From NCBI GenBank assembly GCA_964652075.1, contig CAZYZQ010000032.1, positions 1 to 21,069 of the forward strand: 21,069 nucleotides of DNA. The letters are read 5' to 3'. The position numbers were made by a program, and so were the translations under genes. Source of the stretch: CAZYZQ01 sp964652075. Lineage in GTDB: Bacteria > Bacillota > Clostridia > Oscillospirales > Oscillospiraceae. Numbering within the stretch: position 1 is the first letter of the stretch; each line of letters begins with the position of its first letter. The notes beneath the pieces were generated by a model, which was not told where the DNA came from, ran no database searches, and saw nothing but the letters and a program-made list of their open reading frames with translations. Of this stretch, positions 20,040-21,069 are shown piece by piece.

Positions 20040-20879
20040 TTATTTGTTCAGGCCGAGGATCTCGCGCGCCTCGGCGGGCGTCGCGACCTGATTGCCGTAC
20101 TCGCGGATGACGCGCGCGGCGCGCTCGACGAACTGGCGGTTGGACTGGGCCAGCTGGCCCTTGGCGTAGAGCACGTTGTCCTCCATGCCGACGCGGATGT
20201 GGCCGCCCATGGCGACCGCGCCGTAGAGCATCTCCATCGCGGAGTGGCCGACGCCGAAGCAGCTCCAGGTGGAACCCGGGCACAGCTGCTCCATGGTCTC
20301 TTTCATGAAGACAAGGTTCTTCATATTACCGGGGATGCCGTTCGCGCAGCCCATGCAGAACTGGAAGTGCAGGGGAGCCTTCAGAACGCCCTTCTTCAGA
20401 TAGTAGGCGGCGTTGGCGATCATGCCGGGGTCAAAGGCCTCGATCTCGGGCTTGACGCCCCACTCCTGCATGTTCTTGCCCAGCTCCTCGAGGAACTTCG
20501 GGTGGTTGATAAACAGGCTCGAATGCAGCCAGTTCATGGAGCCGCAGTCGAACGAGCCCATCTCCGGACGCAGCTCCTTCAGGTGGATCTGGCGCGTCTC
20601 GTCGGTGGCGTTCAGGTCGCCGGAGGTGGTCATGTTCAGAACGATGTCGCAGTCCGGGTGGTTCTCACGCAGCAGGCGGACCGTCTCGGCGAAGCGCTCC
20701 TTATCCATGGTGCCGTTGCCGTTCTCATCACGCATATGCAGGTGGGCAACAGCCGCGCCGGCCTGCCAGCAATCATAGACGTCCTCAGCGATCTCCGCGG
20801 GGGTCATCGGGACGTTCGGGTTGTTCTCTTTCTTCGGCCACGCGCCGGTGGTGGCGACGGTGATAATGGTCTTTGCCAT
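20040..20879 (-). CDS. kce: 3-keto-5-aminohexanoate cleavage enzyme (BKACE family)
   Basis: A 279-residue zinc enzyme. It condenses and cleaves 3-keto-5-aminohexanoate with acetyl-CoA to give acetoacetate and 3-aminobutyryl-CoA, a central step of lysine fermentation to butyrate and acetate. The metal ligands His46 and His48 are in 'AHLHMRD', exactly at the positions described for Kce, and a Glu ligand follows in 'GGHIRVGMEDN'. 'TTGAWPKKENNPNVPMTPAEIA' is the conserved substrate-side N-terminus. BKACE enzymes cover several beta-keto acids, so the lysine assignment is by closest resemblance, not proof. AAGGTAGGA precedes ATG 20879. Upstream lies an unidentified gene of the same strand and downstream the zinc-ribbon gene. 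Confidence 0.9.
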   Translation of the reverse strand: MAKTIITVATTGAWPKKENNPNVPMTPAEIAEDVYDCWQAGAAVAHLHMRDENGNGTMDKERFAETVRLLRENHPDCDIVLNMTTSGDLNATDETRQIHLKELRPEMGSFDCGSMNWLHSSLFINHPKFLEELGKNMQEWGVKPEIEAFDPGMIANAAYYLKKGVLKAPLHFQFCMGCANGIPGNMKNLVFMKETMEQLCPGSTWSCFGVGHSAMEMLYGAVAMGGHIRVGMEDNVLYAKGQLAQSNRQFVERAARVIREYGNQVATPAEAREILGLNK

Positions 20880-20929
20880 GAAAAATCCTACCTTTTCAAT
20901 TCAATTTCGGTTCCGGAATATACGTCAAG

Positions 20930-20961
20930 CTGTGGGGACGCGTTGCGCCCCCACAGTTTTT
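20930..20961. terminator. Intergenic hairpin upstream of kce
   Basis: CTGTGGGG-a-CGC-gtt-GCG-c-CCCCACAG, 11 pairs with one mismatch. The T5 run is on the + strand only, so in the direction of the flanking minus-strand genes it lacks a terminator tail. It more likely marks mRNA processing or stabilisation between the upstream gene and kce, or stops antisense transcription. Confidence 0.5.
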
Positions 20962-20968
20962 GCGTTTC

Positions 20969-21069
20969 TTACTTGTTGCGTGCGAACAGCTTCTGGATGT
21001 AAGCCAGGCAGCTCTCGCCGTTGCCCTCGGCCTCGCCGTAGCCGGTGCCGCCGTACTTGTAGGTACGGG
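20969..21069 (-). CDS. Partial CDS, 3' end of the gene upstream of kce, unidentified
   Basis: Only the last 32 codons are in the window, ending 'GGTGYGEAEGNGESCLAYIQ' and then 'KLFARNK' and TAA. The codon use is very GC-rich and highly biased, like kce, suggesting strong expression. Lysine-fermentation operons normally place kdd, kamD/kamE, kal or CoA-transferase genes here, but this tail does not match the ends I remember for Kdd or lysine 2,3-aminomutase, so I give no name. The stop lies 89 bases before kce, and the hairpin at 20930-20961 sits between them. Confidence 0.6.
   Translation of the reverse strand, partial: RTYKYGGTGYGEAEGNGESCLAYIQKLFARNK

Noticed and set aside
20969..21069. 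Naming the partial gene kdd or a lysine aminomutase subunit from its place next to kce
   Set aside because: The visible 32-residue end does not match the C-termini I remember for these proteins, and gene order alone is not enough.
1..21069. CRISPR arrays, tRNA or rRNA genes, insertion sequences, prophage or integrase genes
   Set aside because: No regularly spaced identical repeats, cloverleaf with CCA-type end, transposase motifs or terminal inverted repeats were seen on either strand.

Overview
The window looks like a chromosomal segment of a GC-rich, Gram-positive anaerobe of the class Clostridia, most likely a gut Oscillospiraceae relative (the Intestinimonas / Flavonifractor / Oscillibacter neighbourhood). 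Supporting signs are strong GGAGG ribosome-binding sites, TTGNNN-17-TATAAT promoters, lipobox lipoproteins, SLH and GerMN domains, DUF624 (YesL) and split ThrE exporters, and a 3-keto-5-aminohexanoate cleavage enzyme of lysine-to-butyrate fermentation. I see no rRNA, tRNA, CRISPR array, phage gene or insertion sequence. Genus placement is inference.

Layout. (1) 1-1039: a divergent pair, the first 35 codons of a leftward gene resembling the C-glycoside deglycosidase beta subunit family (DUF6379), and a rightward AraC regulator. Both have readable promoters and share a 21-bp palindrome. (2) 1221-2592: a YesL-like membrane protein coupled to a single-span membrane-anchored protein. (3) 2636-8008: a leftward heterodimeric ABC exporter followed by a GNAT gene, divergent from a rightward MarR-monooxygenase pair. 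The MarR protein probably controls the exporter. (4) 8058-10414: a free-standing E2-type acyltransferase-fold protein, divergent from a solitary dihydroorotase (pyrC). (5) 10475-12204: a lipoprotein serpin and an AT-rich GNAT gene. (6) 12304-14617: a ThrE-type exporter in two subunits, a small helical protein and a nitrilase-superfamily hydrolase, probably one operon. (7) 14720-15274: another GNAT gene. (8) 15281-15663: a gap without a protein gene. On the + strand it carries four 11-bp-spaced Pho-box-like repeats, a -10 box, a stem-loop, a 44-base pyrimidine-rich run and a strong terminator, which together look like an undescribed small RNA. (9) 15664-18421: an operon for an SLH / DUF4358-like / DHHW (AlgX/AlgJ-like) surface protein and a DUF4358-like lipoprotein. 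(10) 18676-19713: a GerMN-domain lipoprotein. (11) 19847-21069: the end of a lysine-fermentation-type operon: an unidentified partial gene, kce and a tiny zinc-ribbon protein.

Most items are ordinary accessory genes. The points most worth a second look are the candidate Pho-responsive pyrimidine-rich RNA, the ABC exporter whose otherwise canonical ATPase site has Tyr in place of the Walker B Asp, the SLH/DUF4358/DHHW fusion next to a lipoprotein carrying the same middle domain, the membrane-tethered serpin with a lengthened reactive loop, and the zinc-ribbon protein coupled to kce.
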